From Streptomyces meridianus (GTDB lineage: Bacteria; Actinomycetota; Actinomycetes; Streptomycetales; Streptomycetaceae), in assembly GCF_023703325.1 (NCBI RefSeq), contig NZ_JAMQGM010000001.1:175745-239744 (forward strand): DNA of 64,000 nt, written 5' to 3'. Under the pieces are notes generated by a model that made no database searches, was not told the DNA's origin, and worked only from the letters and a program-made list of their open reading frames with translations. Below, piece by piece: positions 53,068 to 60,414 of the stretch. Numbering within the stretch: position 1 is the stretch's first letter; each line of letters opens with the position of its first letter. Made by a program: the position numbers and the translations under genes.

Positions 53068-54963
53068 TCAGGGGGCGGTCGGATCCGGCGAGGCGGTGCG
53101 GCCGTCGGGCTGCCGCAGCAGGCGGGCGAGACCGTGCCGGGTGGCGGCGATGACCACACGGTCCTCGGGCTGGAGCACGTAGCCGGGATGCAGTTCCCAT
53201 TCCAGTTCCGGCGGGTGCGACCTCAGGCGGTGGACGGGTTCCGGCGCGGCGGCCAGGTCCGGGCGGCGGTCCTCCGGTCCGGCCAGGTCGAGCGCCAGCA
53301 CCCGCCAGGCGTCCGGCTCGAACGCCTCCTCGACCGTGCGCCCCTCGAGCGCGGGATGCCCCCCGACCTCCACCGCCGCGAACAGCAGCACCCGGCGCTC
53401 CACGGGGATGGCCCCCAGGATCTGCCGGCCCATCATGGCTCCGGCGAACGCGGGGGCGGCCAGCGAGGACACGCTCCGGCTCCGGGTCCGGGCCTCCGGG
53501 TACGAGTCGCGCATGGCCCGGTAGACGGTCGTCGCGAACTCGTCGTCGAACAGCCGCATCACGACCCGCAGTCGCGGCTCGATCTGGCGGGCGTAGAGCG
53601 CCGCTTCGAGGTTGATGCTGTCGTTGCTGGTGAGGGCGAGCAGGGCCCGGCTGCGGGCCACGTTGGCGGACTCCAGCACGCCCTCCTCGGTCACGTCCCC
53701 GATGACGACCGGTATCCGGCGCGCCCGGGCCACGGCCACGCCCCGCGCCTCCGGGTCCTGTTCCACGCAGACGACGTCCATCCCCAGCTCGTTGAGCCGC
53801 TCCAGAACGCGGGAGCCGACCTTGCCGAGACCGAGCAGCACGAGGTGCCCGGACAGGCGCCGGGGCGGTGAGCGGAGCGACGACGCAGCCCGGAACGCCC
53901 CCAGGCTCTCCAGCACCATGGCGAACATCACCGGCAGCAGGGCCATGCCGGCCAGTCCGGAAAGCAACTGGAGGACCTGCCGTCCCCTGCCCTCGCCGAT
54001 CGCGGGGTCGTTGATGTTCAGCAGATCGAGCATCGCCATGTAGGCGGCCCGCAGCGGAGGTCCGCCGGAGACCCGCCACGTCAGGAGGGCGAACAGGACC
54101 TGGAGCGCGATGAGTACGGCCAGGGTGGCGAGCAGTCGGCGGGAGAAGAGTTCCCGCAGGGGCAGCCGGGACGGTGTTCTCCGGGGGGCCGGCTGTCCGG
54201 GCCCTCGCGTGATGGCCTCCAGCACGACCCGTCCGCGGATCCCCTCGGCGCGGTCGACGGCCTGTTGATCGGGCAGCAGGTGGGGGCCTTCGCCGGCCGG
54301 TTCGGTGTCCTCCCCGCCCGGGTCCGCTGCCGAGTCGGAGAGCAACGCGAGGGTGCACAGGGCGGGTCTGCTGCCGTCGATGCCGAGTGGCCGCTCCTTG
54401 GCGCGCAGCAGCAGTCCGCCGGCCTGCACGACCTTGCTGTGACCCACGACGGCGGCGGCGACCAGCGCGGGGGCCGCCGTGTCCGCGTCCGAGAGCACGG
54501 TGGTGGAGGAGTCCAGTTCGTAGGACCGCAGATGCGGTGCCCGGATGGCGACCGCCCGCTCCAGCATTTCCTCGAGGTGCCGGCCGAGCTTGCGGTTGAA
54601 CAGCCGGAGCACCAGCCGTACGTCGGGGTTGATGCGGCGGGCGCGCAGGGCGGCGTGGATGTTGGACCGGTCGTCCTGGAGGAGGAGGGCCAGGGCGACG
54701 GCGTCGGCGATCCCGGCCTCGCGCAGTGCGTCGTCGTCCGGCTGCGCGGCCTCGACCACCGTGACCCGGCCGGGGCGTTCCTGCATCAGCCCGGCGATCC
54801 GGGGTCCGTGGTCGCGGCGCAGGGAGCGCAGCAGGACGGTGACGGGCATGCCGTAGACGCCGGAGAGCTCCTCGGCCAGCCGGAAGGCCAGGGCGTCGTC
54901 GCCGACCACCACCAGGTGGCCGTTGCGGACGGGGCGGGGGAGTTGGCTGGGGAGGGTCGTCAC
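53068..54963 (-). CDS. RCK-2TM-RCK ion-channel-like protein
   Basis: A 631-residue protein with two TrkA-N/RCK modules around a two-span membrane part. RCK1 (about 13-230) starts HLVVVGDDALAFRLAEEL, which lacks the GxGxxG nucleotide motif. TM1 (about 275-297, LLATLAVLIALQVLFALLTW) and TM2 (about 330-350, LLSGLAGMALLPVMFAMVLE) enclose AAYMAMLDLLNINDPAIG, placed like a pore helix and filter but without the potassium-channel GYG. RCK2 (from about 371) has an intact HLVLLGLGKVGSRVLERL and acidic VCVEQDPEARG, plus a TrkA-C-like end. It may be an NAD-gated channel of the CASTOR/POLLUX-related kind. The GTG at 54963 has GAGGTGG upstream; a GTG at 54969 or an ATG at 55122 are alternatives. Confidence 0.8.
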   Translation of the reverse strand: MTTLPSQLPRPVRNGHLVVVGDDALAFRLAEELSGVYGMPVTVLLRSLRRDHGPRIAGLMQERPGRVTVVEAAQPDDDALREAGIADAVALALLLQDDRSNIHAALRARRINPDVRLVLRLFNRKLGRHLEEMLERAVAIRAPHLRSYELDSSTTVLSDADTAAPALVAAAVVGHSKVVQAGGLLLRAKERPLGIDGSRPALCTLALLSDSAADPGGEDTEPAGEGPHLLPDQQAVDRAEGIRGRVVLEAITRGPGQPAPRRTPSRLPLRELFSRRLLATLAVLIALQVLFALLTWRVSGGPPLRAAYMAMLDLLNINDPAIGEGRGRQVLQLLSGLAGMALLPVMFAMVLESLGAFRAASSLRSPPRRLSGHLVLLGLGKVGSRVLERLNELGMDVVCVEQDPEARGVAVARARRIPVVIGDVTEEGVLESANVARSRALLALTSNDSINLEAALYARQIEPRLRVVMRLFDDEFATTVYRAMRDSYPEARTRSRSVSSLAAPAFAGAMMGRQILGAIPVERRVLLFAAVEVGGHPALEGRTVEEAFEPDAWRVLALDLAGPEDRRPDLAAAPEPVHRLRSHPPELEWELHPGYVLQPEDRVVIAATRHGLARLLRQPDGRTASPDPTAP

Positions 54964-55371
54964 GTCCACCTCGCGGTCCGGTCGTCGTCGCCGGTACGAG
55001 CTCGCCTCGCACGGCCGGCTGCCGGGGACGGAGTGCTTCCGCAGCGGATCCCGTCGGTCATCCTGCCCCAAGTCCTCGTCCCCCGACGGCAATTGATCGA
55101 TCGGCGAAAGCGTATCGGCCACTCGCGAGCAGTCTGTTCGCTGAACCGATCGAAATGCATATGCGCCGGTGCAATTCCGGTGACATGGGGTGCCGTTCGA
55201 TGACGCGGAGTAGCTTCACACGTGCGTATCGGCCACGTCGCGTACGCAGGGTCCCCGGGTGCCGCCGGCCGTGGCCGGGCTCCCGTGCGAGAGGGGGTGA
55301 CCGCCGGCGGTCCGGAAACGCCGCGGACGGTCGGAGTCCGGTGGGGCACGTCGTGCTGGAGGTGGTTCTCG
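54964..55371. other. Divergent intergenic region
   Basis: About 400 bases with no convincing gene. It contains an A/T-richer core (55085-55220) suited to promoters and the 13-base direct repeat GCGTATCGGCCAC at 55110-55122 and 55224-55236, which bracket that core. Confidence 0.45.
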
Positions 55372-55785
55372 ATGAACGCGGACGCGGAAGCACCGCCCCA
55401 CGGGTGTCTGCTCGAGGCGAAGTTCCGACTGGGCGACGTGCCCGGGGTGCGTCGTCGGATCGCCGAGTGCGCCGCGAGGGCGGGGCTGGAGGAGCCGAGG
55501 CTCGGCGACTTCGTGCTCGCCGTGCACGAAGTGGCGTGCAACGCGGTCGAGCACGGCGGCGGCATGGGCCGTCTGGTGCTGTACCGGCAGGAGGGCACGC
55601 TGCACTGCAGGGTCACGGACAACGGCCCGGGGTTCACCGAGGAGGTCATCCCTCCGGAGCCGCCGGGGCTGCTGGCCGGGGAGGGTGGTCGCGGCCTGTG
55701 GCTCACCCGCCGGCTCACCGACCAGCTGGAGATCGCGGTCGGCGCGGTCGGCGCGGTCGTCACCTTGGGCGTGGCCCTTGGCTAG
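55372..55785 (+). CDS. Anti-sigma-factor-type ATP-binding protein (RsbW-like)
   Basis: A 137-residue GHKL/HATPase_c_2 domain protein of the RsbW/SpoIIAB family, very numerous in Streptomyces. CLLEAKFRLGDVPGVRRRIA precedes the N box FVLAVHEVACNAVEHGGG, the G1 box VTDNGPGF and the G2 box EGGRGLWLTRRLTDQLEI. The domain is complete and alone, so it probably binds a sigma factor or an anti-sigma antagonist; no sigma, STAS or phosphatase gene is adjacent. GGAGGTGG lies before the chosen ATG (MNADAEAPPHGC); a frame open from 55222 would add 50 unlikely residues. Confidence 0.83.
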   Translation: MNADAEAPPHGCLLEAKFRLGDVPGVRRRIAECAARAGLEEPRLGDFVLAVHEVACNAVEHGGGMGRLVLYRQEGTLHCRVTDNGPGFTEEVIPPEPPGLLAGEGGRGLWLTRRLTDQLEIAVGAVGAVVTLGVALG

Positions 55786-56079
55786 GTGTATTGCCCACGA
55801 GCGTCGTCCGCCCCTGGGGCGGGGCTTTCGCAACACGCCCTCGGCCGGGACCGGTGCTCGCGGAAGGGCCGTTCCGGAAGGGTGCGGTCCGCCGCGTGGA
55901 CGGTGACGCTCGGCACGTTCGTATGTCGCCCGCGCTCCGTGGACGGTGCGACATGTTGGCGTTGGGTCCGCTATGTCTCATCACTTACACAGAACCAACA
56001 CGTTCCTGGCTCGTGCATCTTGACATGAACAAGCTTTACTATCCGCGCAGCCGAAAAAATGATTACGGGAGAAGTGCAC
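55786..56079. other. Gene-free, partly A/T-rich leader
   Basis: No gene. From about 55965 to 56065 the A/T content is high for this genome, with TTGACA at 56020-56025 (plus strand) as a possible -35; no good -10 stands at the usual distance. It is the likely promoter region of the exported protein that follows. Confidence 0.4.
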
Positions 56080-56643
56080 ATGGGTAGACATCGGCGTTCC
56101 GGTCGTGTGAACAGGGCAGGCTCGGCAGCGGTCAAGGCTGCCGCGGTCATGGGGGTCGCGGGAACGCTTGCCCTGGGCATCAACTCCGCATCCGACGGTC
56201 CGGTCCACACGCAGGCCATGTCCGACGAGGCGGTGCCGGGTGAGGCTTCGGCTGCGGCCGAGGACCTGTCGGCGTCGTCCGCACAGCACGACGACCTCAT
56301 TCCGACCGCGATGTCCACGGAGCACGCCGCGGAGCCGAAGCTGATCGACGACCGCGCCGAGCAGATCCGGTCCAGCCGGAGCGCTGCGGAGAAGCGTGAG
56401 GCCGTCCAGCAGCAGGCGGTCAGCACCTCCACGTCCTCGGCGAACTTCGGCCACGAGCAGACCCAGCAGCCGACCGAGGTCGCCCCGCCCAGCGAGAGCA
56501 ACTCGAGCGAACCCTCGGCGACCACGGCTCCGGAGCCCTCCACGACGCCCTCCGGCGGCGGCGACGGACAGCAGGACGGCGGCGGCCTGGTGGGTGGCGT
56601 CGTCGGCGGTGTCGGCGGCGTGCTGGGCGGCCTGCTCGGCTGA
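56080..56643 (+). CDS. Exported hypothetical protein with glycine-rich tail
   Basis: A 187-residue protein without a recognised domain. The start MGRHRRSGRVNRAGSAAVKA is basic and followed by a hydrophobic segment AAAVMGVAGTLALGI (about 20-40) like a signal peptide or anchor. The middle (about 40-120) is charged and helical (EQIRSSRSAAEKREAVQQQA); then a Ser/Thr/Pro/Glu-rich stretch (about 125-160) resembles a wall-spanning linker, and the end GGGLVGGVVGGVGGVLGGLLG alternates Gly with hydrophobic residues. GGGAGAAG precedes the ATG. Its role is unknown; cell-surface or hydrophobic-assembly function would fit the composition. Confidence 0.7.
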   Translation: MGRHRRSGRVNRAGSAAVKAAAVMGVAGTLALGINSASDGPVHTQAMSDEAVPGEASAAAEDLSASSAQHDDLIPTAMSTEHAAEPKLIDDRAEQIRSSRSAAEKREAVQQQAVSTSTSSANFGHEQTQQPTEVAPPSESNSSEPSATTAPEPSTTPSGGGDGQQDGGGLVGGVVGGVGGVLGGLLG

Positions 56644-56662
56644 CGGCCACGACGTCTGCCCA

Positions 56663-56699
56663 CGAACGCCCCGGAGGGGTCACTGCTCCGGGGCGTTCG
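56663..56699. terminator. Bidirectional terminator
   Basis: A perfect 14-bp stem, CGAACGCCCCGGAG with its complement, 9-base loop, 20 bases after the exported protein's stop and before the convergent Nudix gene's end. Confidence 0.85.
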
Positions 56700-56754
56700 C
56701 ACTGCCCGGGAACCCGGGTGGGTGGCCGCCCGGCCCTTCCCCTGGGGCGACCCG

Positions 56755-57258
56755 CTAATCCCACCCGTGGAGCAGCGCACGCGGACCCTCGCCGTCCAGA
56801 TAGCGGCGCAGGGCACGGGCGGTGCTGGGAACGAACGCGGACGGGAGGGCGGCGGTGTCGGCCAAGCACACCCGGGAGTGCTTTTCCGGCTCGCAGTTGC
56901 GGAGCTCGCCCTCCCAGCTGCGCGCCACGAAGACCACGGTGAGGAAACCGCCGGGCGACTCGACACCCCAGGCACCGTGCACGACCTGCGCGAGCTCCAG
57001 CGCCCCCGGCGCGACGATCAGCCCGGTCTCCTCGCGCAGTTCGCGAACGGCCGTGGCGGTGACGGGCTCGCCGGGGTCGCTCTTGCCGGCCGGGAGATCC
57101 CACAGCCCCTGCCCGAACTTGGCGTTCTCGCCGCGCTGGAGGAGCACCACGCGGTCGGTGGCGGTGTCGTGGACGATGACCGCGGCCACCAGGAGCGTCA
57201 TGGAGGCGGTCGCGGGCTCGAGGGCCCCGCTCCGGTCATCGGTGAGCTGCCGGGTCAC
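56755..57258 (-). CDS. Nudix hydrolase
   Basis: A 167-residue Nudix enzyme. The box is complete: GKSDPGEPVTATAVRELREE then TGLI, matching Gx5Ex7REUxEExGU, with the catalytic Glu pair that binds magnesium. VVLLQRGENAKFGQGLWDLP before it and the acidic EKHSRVCLADTAALP after it fit small housekeeping Nudix hydrolases of modified nucleotides or nucleotide sugars; the substrate is not predictable. GAGAGG stands six bases before GTG 57258, which fixes the start and rules out the longer frame to 57609. Confidence 0.88.
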   Translation of the reverse strand: MTRQLTDDRSGALEPATASMTLLVAAVIVHDTATDRVVLLQRGENAKFGQGLWDLPAGKSDPGEPVTATAVRELREETGLIVAPGALELAQVVHGAWGVESPGGFLTVVFVARSWEGELRNCEPEKHSRVCLADTAALPSAFVPSTARALRRYLDGEGPRALLHGWD

Positions 57259-57292
57259 AGTCGTCCTCTCCGCACCGGGGCGGCCGCCCGGA

Positions 57293-57334
57293 GCCGGCAG
57301 CGGGTCCGCGCGAGGAGCGCGGGCCGCTGCCGGC
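57293..57334 (-). terminator. Terminator of the cell-wall enzyme pair
   Basis: GCCGGCAGCGG/CCGCTGCCGGC (11 bp) encloses CCGCGC/GCGCGG with loop GAGGA, 20 bases beyond the endopeptidase stop. Confidence 0.75.
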
Positions 57335-57353
57335 GGGAGGGGAACGCGCCGGT

Positions 57354-58325
57354 TCAGCAGTCGTACAGCGAGTTGGGGTGGATCTTCTCGCAGTATCGGA
57401 CGTGCAGATGGTTGTCGTGGTTCGCGTACTGCTGCGTCAGGCCCTCCGCGATCAGTTGCGGGTCGTTGAAGAAGACGAGCGCGATGTGGCCGGGCGCTGC
57501 GGCGCGTACCTCCTGGACGAGCCGGCGGGTGGCCGCCCGGTCGTAGGCCGTGGACTCCCAGGTGATGCGCGGGCCCGTGCACTGGGCCGAGTCGGTGCGG
57601 ACGGGCCACACGTCGATGTCCAGGCCGACCTCGTGGCTTCCGTGCCCCGGGATGTCGCCGCCGTGCTCGAAACCGGCGTCCCCGACCGCCAGATCACCGT
57701 TGCCCGTCGCGGCGAACGCAGCGGCTGCCGCCTCGAGTCCGCCCACGGCTGACGCCGTGGCCCAGTGGGCGCCGGTGTTGCCGTCGGGGCTCTGGGGGCA
57801 CATCGTCCCGGCGTCGAAGCCGAGGTTCTCGAAGTGCCACAGCAGGTTCCGCCACGTGGTGGGACCGACGATGCCGTCCGCGGTGATCCCGGCGTGGCTC
57901 TGGAACGACCGGACCGCGCCGTCGGTTGCGGCGTCGAACGTCCCGCCGGCGGAAAGCCCCGTGCCGCGCTTGGCGTCGAGCAGGCTCTGCACGGCCCGCA
58001 CCGCGGGCCCGCTGTCGCCCTGCCGGACGGTGACGACCAGCGAACCCCAGGTGGCCGGTCCGACGATCCCGTCCGAGCCCAGCCCCTCGGCGGACTGGTA
58101 GCCCCGCACGGCCTGGTCCGTGCCGGAGCCGAAGACGCCGTCGGCGGACACGTTCCAGCCGTGCGCCGTCAACAGGTGCTGCAGCGCCACCACGTCCGTC
58201 CCCCGGTCGCCGCTGCTCCGGGTGGGGAAGAAGGCCTGGGAATACGCATGCGCCGGTGTGCCGAGGCCGAGGAGCAGGGCCGCGACGGTGGCGAACAGCG
58301 TGACGAGTCTGCGGAGTCGGGTCAT
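57354..58325 (-). CDS. Secreted protein with two peptidoglycan-binding repeats and an M74-like endopeptidase domain
   Basis: A 323-residue exported protein. Signal peptide about 1-27 (LVTLFATVAALLLGLGTPAHA). Two PG_binding_1 repeats follow: GDRGTDVVALQHLLTAHGWN and GSDGIVGPATWGSL (about 38-98), GDSGPAVRAVQSLLDAKRGT and TADGIVGPTTWRNLL (about 102-166). The C-terminal domain (about 170-323) has GHGSHEVGLDIDVWPVR, DRAATRRLVQEVRA, FFNDPQLIAEGL and NHDNHLHVRYC, the HxxxxxxD and HLH zinc motifs of penicillin-insensitive murein endopeptidase MepA/LAS enzymes. It probably cuts peptide cross-links. It starts 7 bases after the upstream gene's stop, so the two form an operon. Confidence 0.88.
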   Translation of the reverse strand: MTRLRRLVTLFATVAALLLGLGTPAHAYSQAFFPTRSSGDRGTDVVALQHLLTAHGWNVSADGVFGSGTDQAVRGYQSAEGLGSDGIVGPATWGSLVVTVRQGDSGPAVRAVQSLLDAKRGTGLSAGGTFDAATDGAVRSFQSHAGITADGIVGPTTWRNLLWHFENLGFDAGTMCPQSPDGNTGAHWATASAVGGLEAAAAAFAATGNGDLAVGDAGFEHGGDIPGHGSHEVGLDIDVWPVRTDSAQCTGPRITWESTAYDRAATRRLVQEVRAAAPGHIALVFFNDPQLIAEGLTQQYANHDNHLHVRYCEKIHPNSLYDC

Positions 58326-58332
58326 GTCGGGC

Positions 58333-60117
58333 TCACCTTCCGGACTGGAGCGCGGACCAGGTGCCGGCGCCGACGATGCCGTCCACGCCGAGCCCGCGCG
58401 TCGACTGGTAGTCCCGCACGGCCTGGTCCGTGCCGGAGCCGAAGATGCCGTCGATCCCGACGGTCCGGCCGAGCGCCGCCGTCAGGGCGCGCTGCAGGCG
58501 CCGCACGGCCTCACCCGTGGAGCCGTTCTGCAGTGTCGGGGTGGTGCCGCGGGACAGCAGCGCGGTCCAGGTGCGGGCCCCCGTGATGCCGTCGGCGGTC
58601 AGGCCCCGGGAACTCTGGAAGGCCTGGACGGCGTTCACGGTTGCGGCGTCGTAGGTGCCGGTCGGGGTCCCGGAGCCGGGGCTGTACCCGGCACTCTCCA
58701 GCAGGCACTGGGCCGCCCGCACCGGGGCACCCGTCGCCCCGGACCGGAGCACCGGGTACGCGGTGAAGTCGAGGTTCGTCGTGGTGCATGTGGCGGGCGG
58801 GGGCGTCCCGGAGCCGACGTCGAGGTAGTTGCGGTCGATGTTGATCGGGTAGCCGCCGTAGGACTCGGACACCTCTCCGGCGTACTGGTGAAGCCGCTGG
58901 TGGTTCGCCCAGTGGGTGGCGGGCACGTAGCTGCCGCCGTCGGTGTCGGCCCGGCCGTTCCACCAGGCGAACCAGATGTGGTCGACACGCAGGTAAGCCG
59001 GGTCGTCGTAGACGCTCACGGCGTCCGCGATGCCGGAGGACGCGCTGGAGTAGAGGCCGGACAGGTAGCCCTGCGCGTGCAGTTGCTCGGTCCAGCCCGA
59101 GAGGTACGACATGACCGCCGCCTTGCAGGATGCGGTGGACGCGTAACCCTCGATGTCGCTGTAGAGGGCGCTGCCGGCCGGAACGCCGAGGTTCTGGGCC
59201 GCGGTCACCGATGCACTCGCCGCGCCGGCCCCCTGGGAGCGGGCGGTCGCCGGATCGCTCGACATCCTGTTGGAGAAGGCCGAGCACGGGGCCTGCCGGC
59301 CGACGTCGATGGGAATCAGGCGCCAGCCCTTGCCGGTCTGGTTGTTCACCCAGGTCGAGGTCAGGTTGGGCTGGGAGCAGGCCCGGGTGGCGCCGCTGAT
59401 GTAGACGCCCACGGCTCGGTAGGGCGAGTTCGCCAGCCAGGCGTCCATGGCCGCCTGCGAGGGTGCGGCGCAGGCGTCGAAGCCCTTGCCGAGGAAGTCG
59501 CCGGGCTGCGGACCTGCCGCGGCGAGCGGGGCGGAATCGCGGTCACCGGCGGCGGGCAGTTCGGTGCGCCGGGCGTCCGCGGTCAGCTCGGCGGAGTCGA
59601 GGATGCCGCGTACCTGGCCTCGGGTGCGCGGGGTGTGGGCGGCGGTGACGAGCACGCCCGCGTCCTCGACCGCGATCCGGATCGTGTCGTTCTCCGACGC
59701 GGCCGAGGGGGCGGTGGCGCTGCCCCGCCGCGCGACGGCTGTGGTGTCGGTGACCTGCTCGGCGCTCTGCCGGTCGATGGGCTGGACGACCAGGCCCGCC
59801 GTCCGGCCGATCAGGCCGGCGGGGCAGTCGTTCCGGTCACCGGGCCGGCCGAGATAGACGGCAGGCCGGTCGAACCGCACACAGGCCCGCGGGTGTTCGT
59901 CCAGGTCGACGATCCGCCAGGAGGACGGGACCCGGATCTGATAGCCGCGGTAGACGACCGCCTTGTCATCCGGAACGGGGGCCGGGGCGGCCGTGGCGCT
60001 TCCGATGCCCGACACGGCGGTGAGGCCCGCGAGGGCCGCGAGGGCGGCGAGCCGCCCCAGGCGTGCCGCCGGGCCGGGTCTCCTCCGTCGTTCGGTGATG
60101 GTTGCTCGCGCTGTCAC
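58333..60117 (-). CDS. Secreted DUF1906 glycoside-hydrolase-like protein with two peptidoglycan-binding repeats
   Basis: A 594-residue exported protein. A long basic N-terminus and hydrophobic segment (LAALAALAGLTAVSGIGSAT) form the signal. A unique region (about 45-190) precedes the DUF1906/Rv2525c-like TIM-barrel (about 200-435): GKGFDACAAPSQAAMDAWL, VGVYISGATRACSQPNL, IDVGRQAPC, ALYSDIEGY, GYLSGLYSSASSGI, IWFAWWNGRADTDG, HQYAGEVSESYGG and DRNYLDV. Two PG_binding_1 repeats close it. The barrel family is thought to act on cell-wall glycans. AAGGAG stands six bases before GTG 60117, so the longer frame is rejected. Confidence 0.88.
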   Translation of the reverse strand: MTARATITERRRRPGPAARLGRLAALAALAGLTAVSGIGSATAAPAPVPDDKAVVYRGYQIRVPSSWRIVDLDEHPRACVRFDRPAVYLGRPGDRNDCPAGLIGRTAGLVVQPIDRQSAEQVTDTTAVARRGSATAPSAASENDTIRIAVEDAGVLVTAAHTPRTRGQVRGILDSAELTADARRTELPAAGDRDSAPLAAAGPQPGDFLGKGFDACAAPSQAAMDAWLANSPYRAVGVYISGATRACSQPNLTSTWVNNQTGKGWRLIPIDVGRQAPCSAFSNRMSSDPATARSQGAGAASASVTAAQNLGVPAGSALYSDIEGYASTASCKAAVMSYLSGWTEQLHAQGYLSGLYSSASSGIADAVSVYDDPAYLRVDHIWFAWWNGRADTDGGSYVPATHWANHQRLHQYAGEVSESYGGYPINIDRNYLDVGSGTPPPATCTTTNLDFTAYPVLRSGATGAPVRAAQCLLESAGYSPGSGTPTGTYDAATVNAVQAFQSSRGLTADGITGARTWTALLSRGTTPTLQNGSTGEAVRRLQRALTAALGRTVGIDGIFGSGTDQAVRDYQSTRGLGVDGIVGAGTWSALQSGR

Positions 60118-60414
60118 GCCGACTCCTTCTGCTGGGAGCGCGCCGGACCGGGCCGCCGCCCCCTGGGACGTTGGGGTGTGCCGTGGGACGACGCCGGGCA
60201 GCGCGGACGATCCGGGGAGCTTGGGGTGCTGTGCCGCGGCGACCGAGGGGAAGGATGCCACCGAGCACCCCAGCGATGACAGGTCCGCGACAAGGAGTTG
60301 GCCGGATCGCGTCCCTGCGCGGTCGACGGACCGCCCGCCCCCGACCGTCCGGCCCGAAGGCATCCCGGTGCGGCCCCGCACCGCCCCCCGGACGGGACGG
60401 TTTCCGGCGGGTGT
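60118..60414. other. Gene-free region between LAL regulator and cell-wall operon
   Basis: About 300 bases with no gene. It includes a hairpin CGGTGCG-GCCC-CGCACCG at 60366-60383, a possible weak terminator for the regulator gene, and the promoter region of the cell-wall pair. Confidence 0.4.

Noticed and set aside
51530..55012. 1160-residue minus-strand frame across permease and RCK genes
   Set aside because: Arg/Pro/Gly shadow sequence over two well-supported genes in other frames.
56020..56045. Full sigma-70 promoter before the exported protein (TTGACA)
   Set aside because: A -35 match exists, but TACTAT lies only about 11 bases further, too close for a normal -10.
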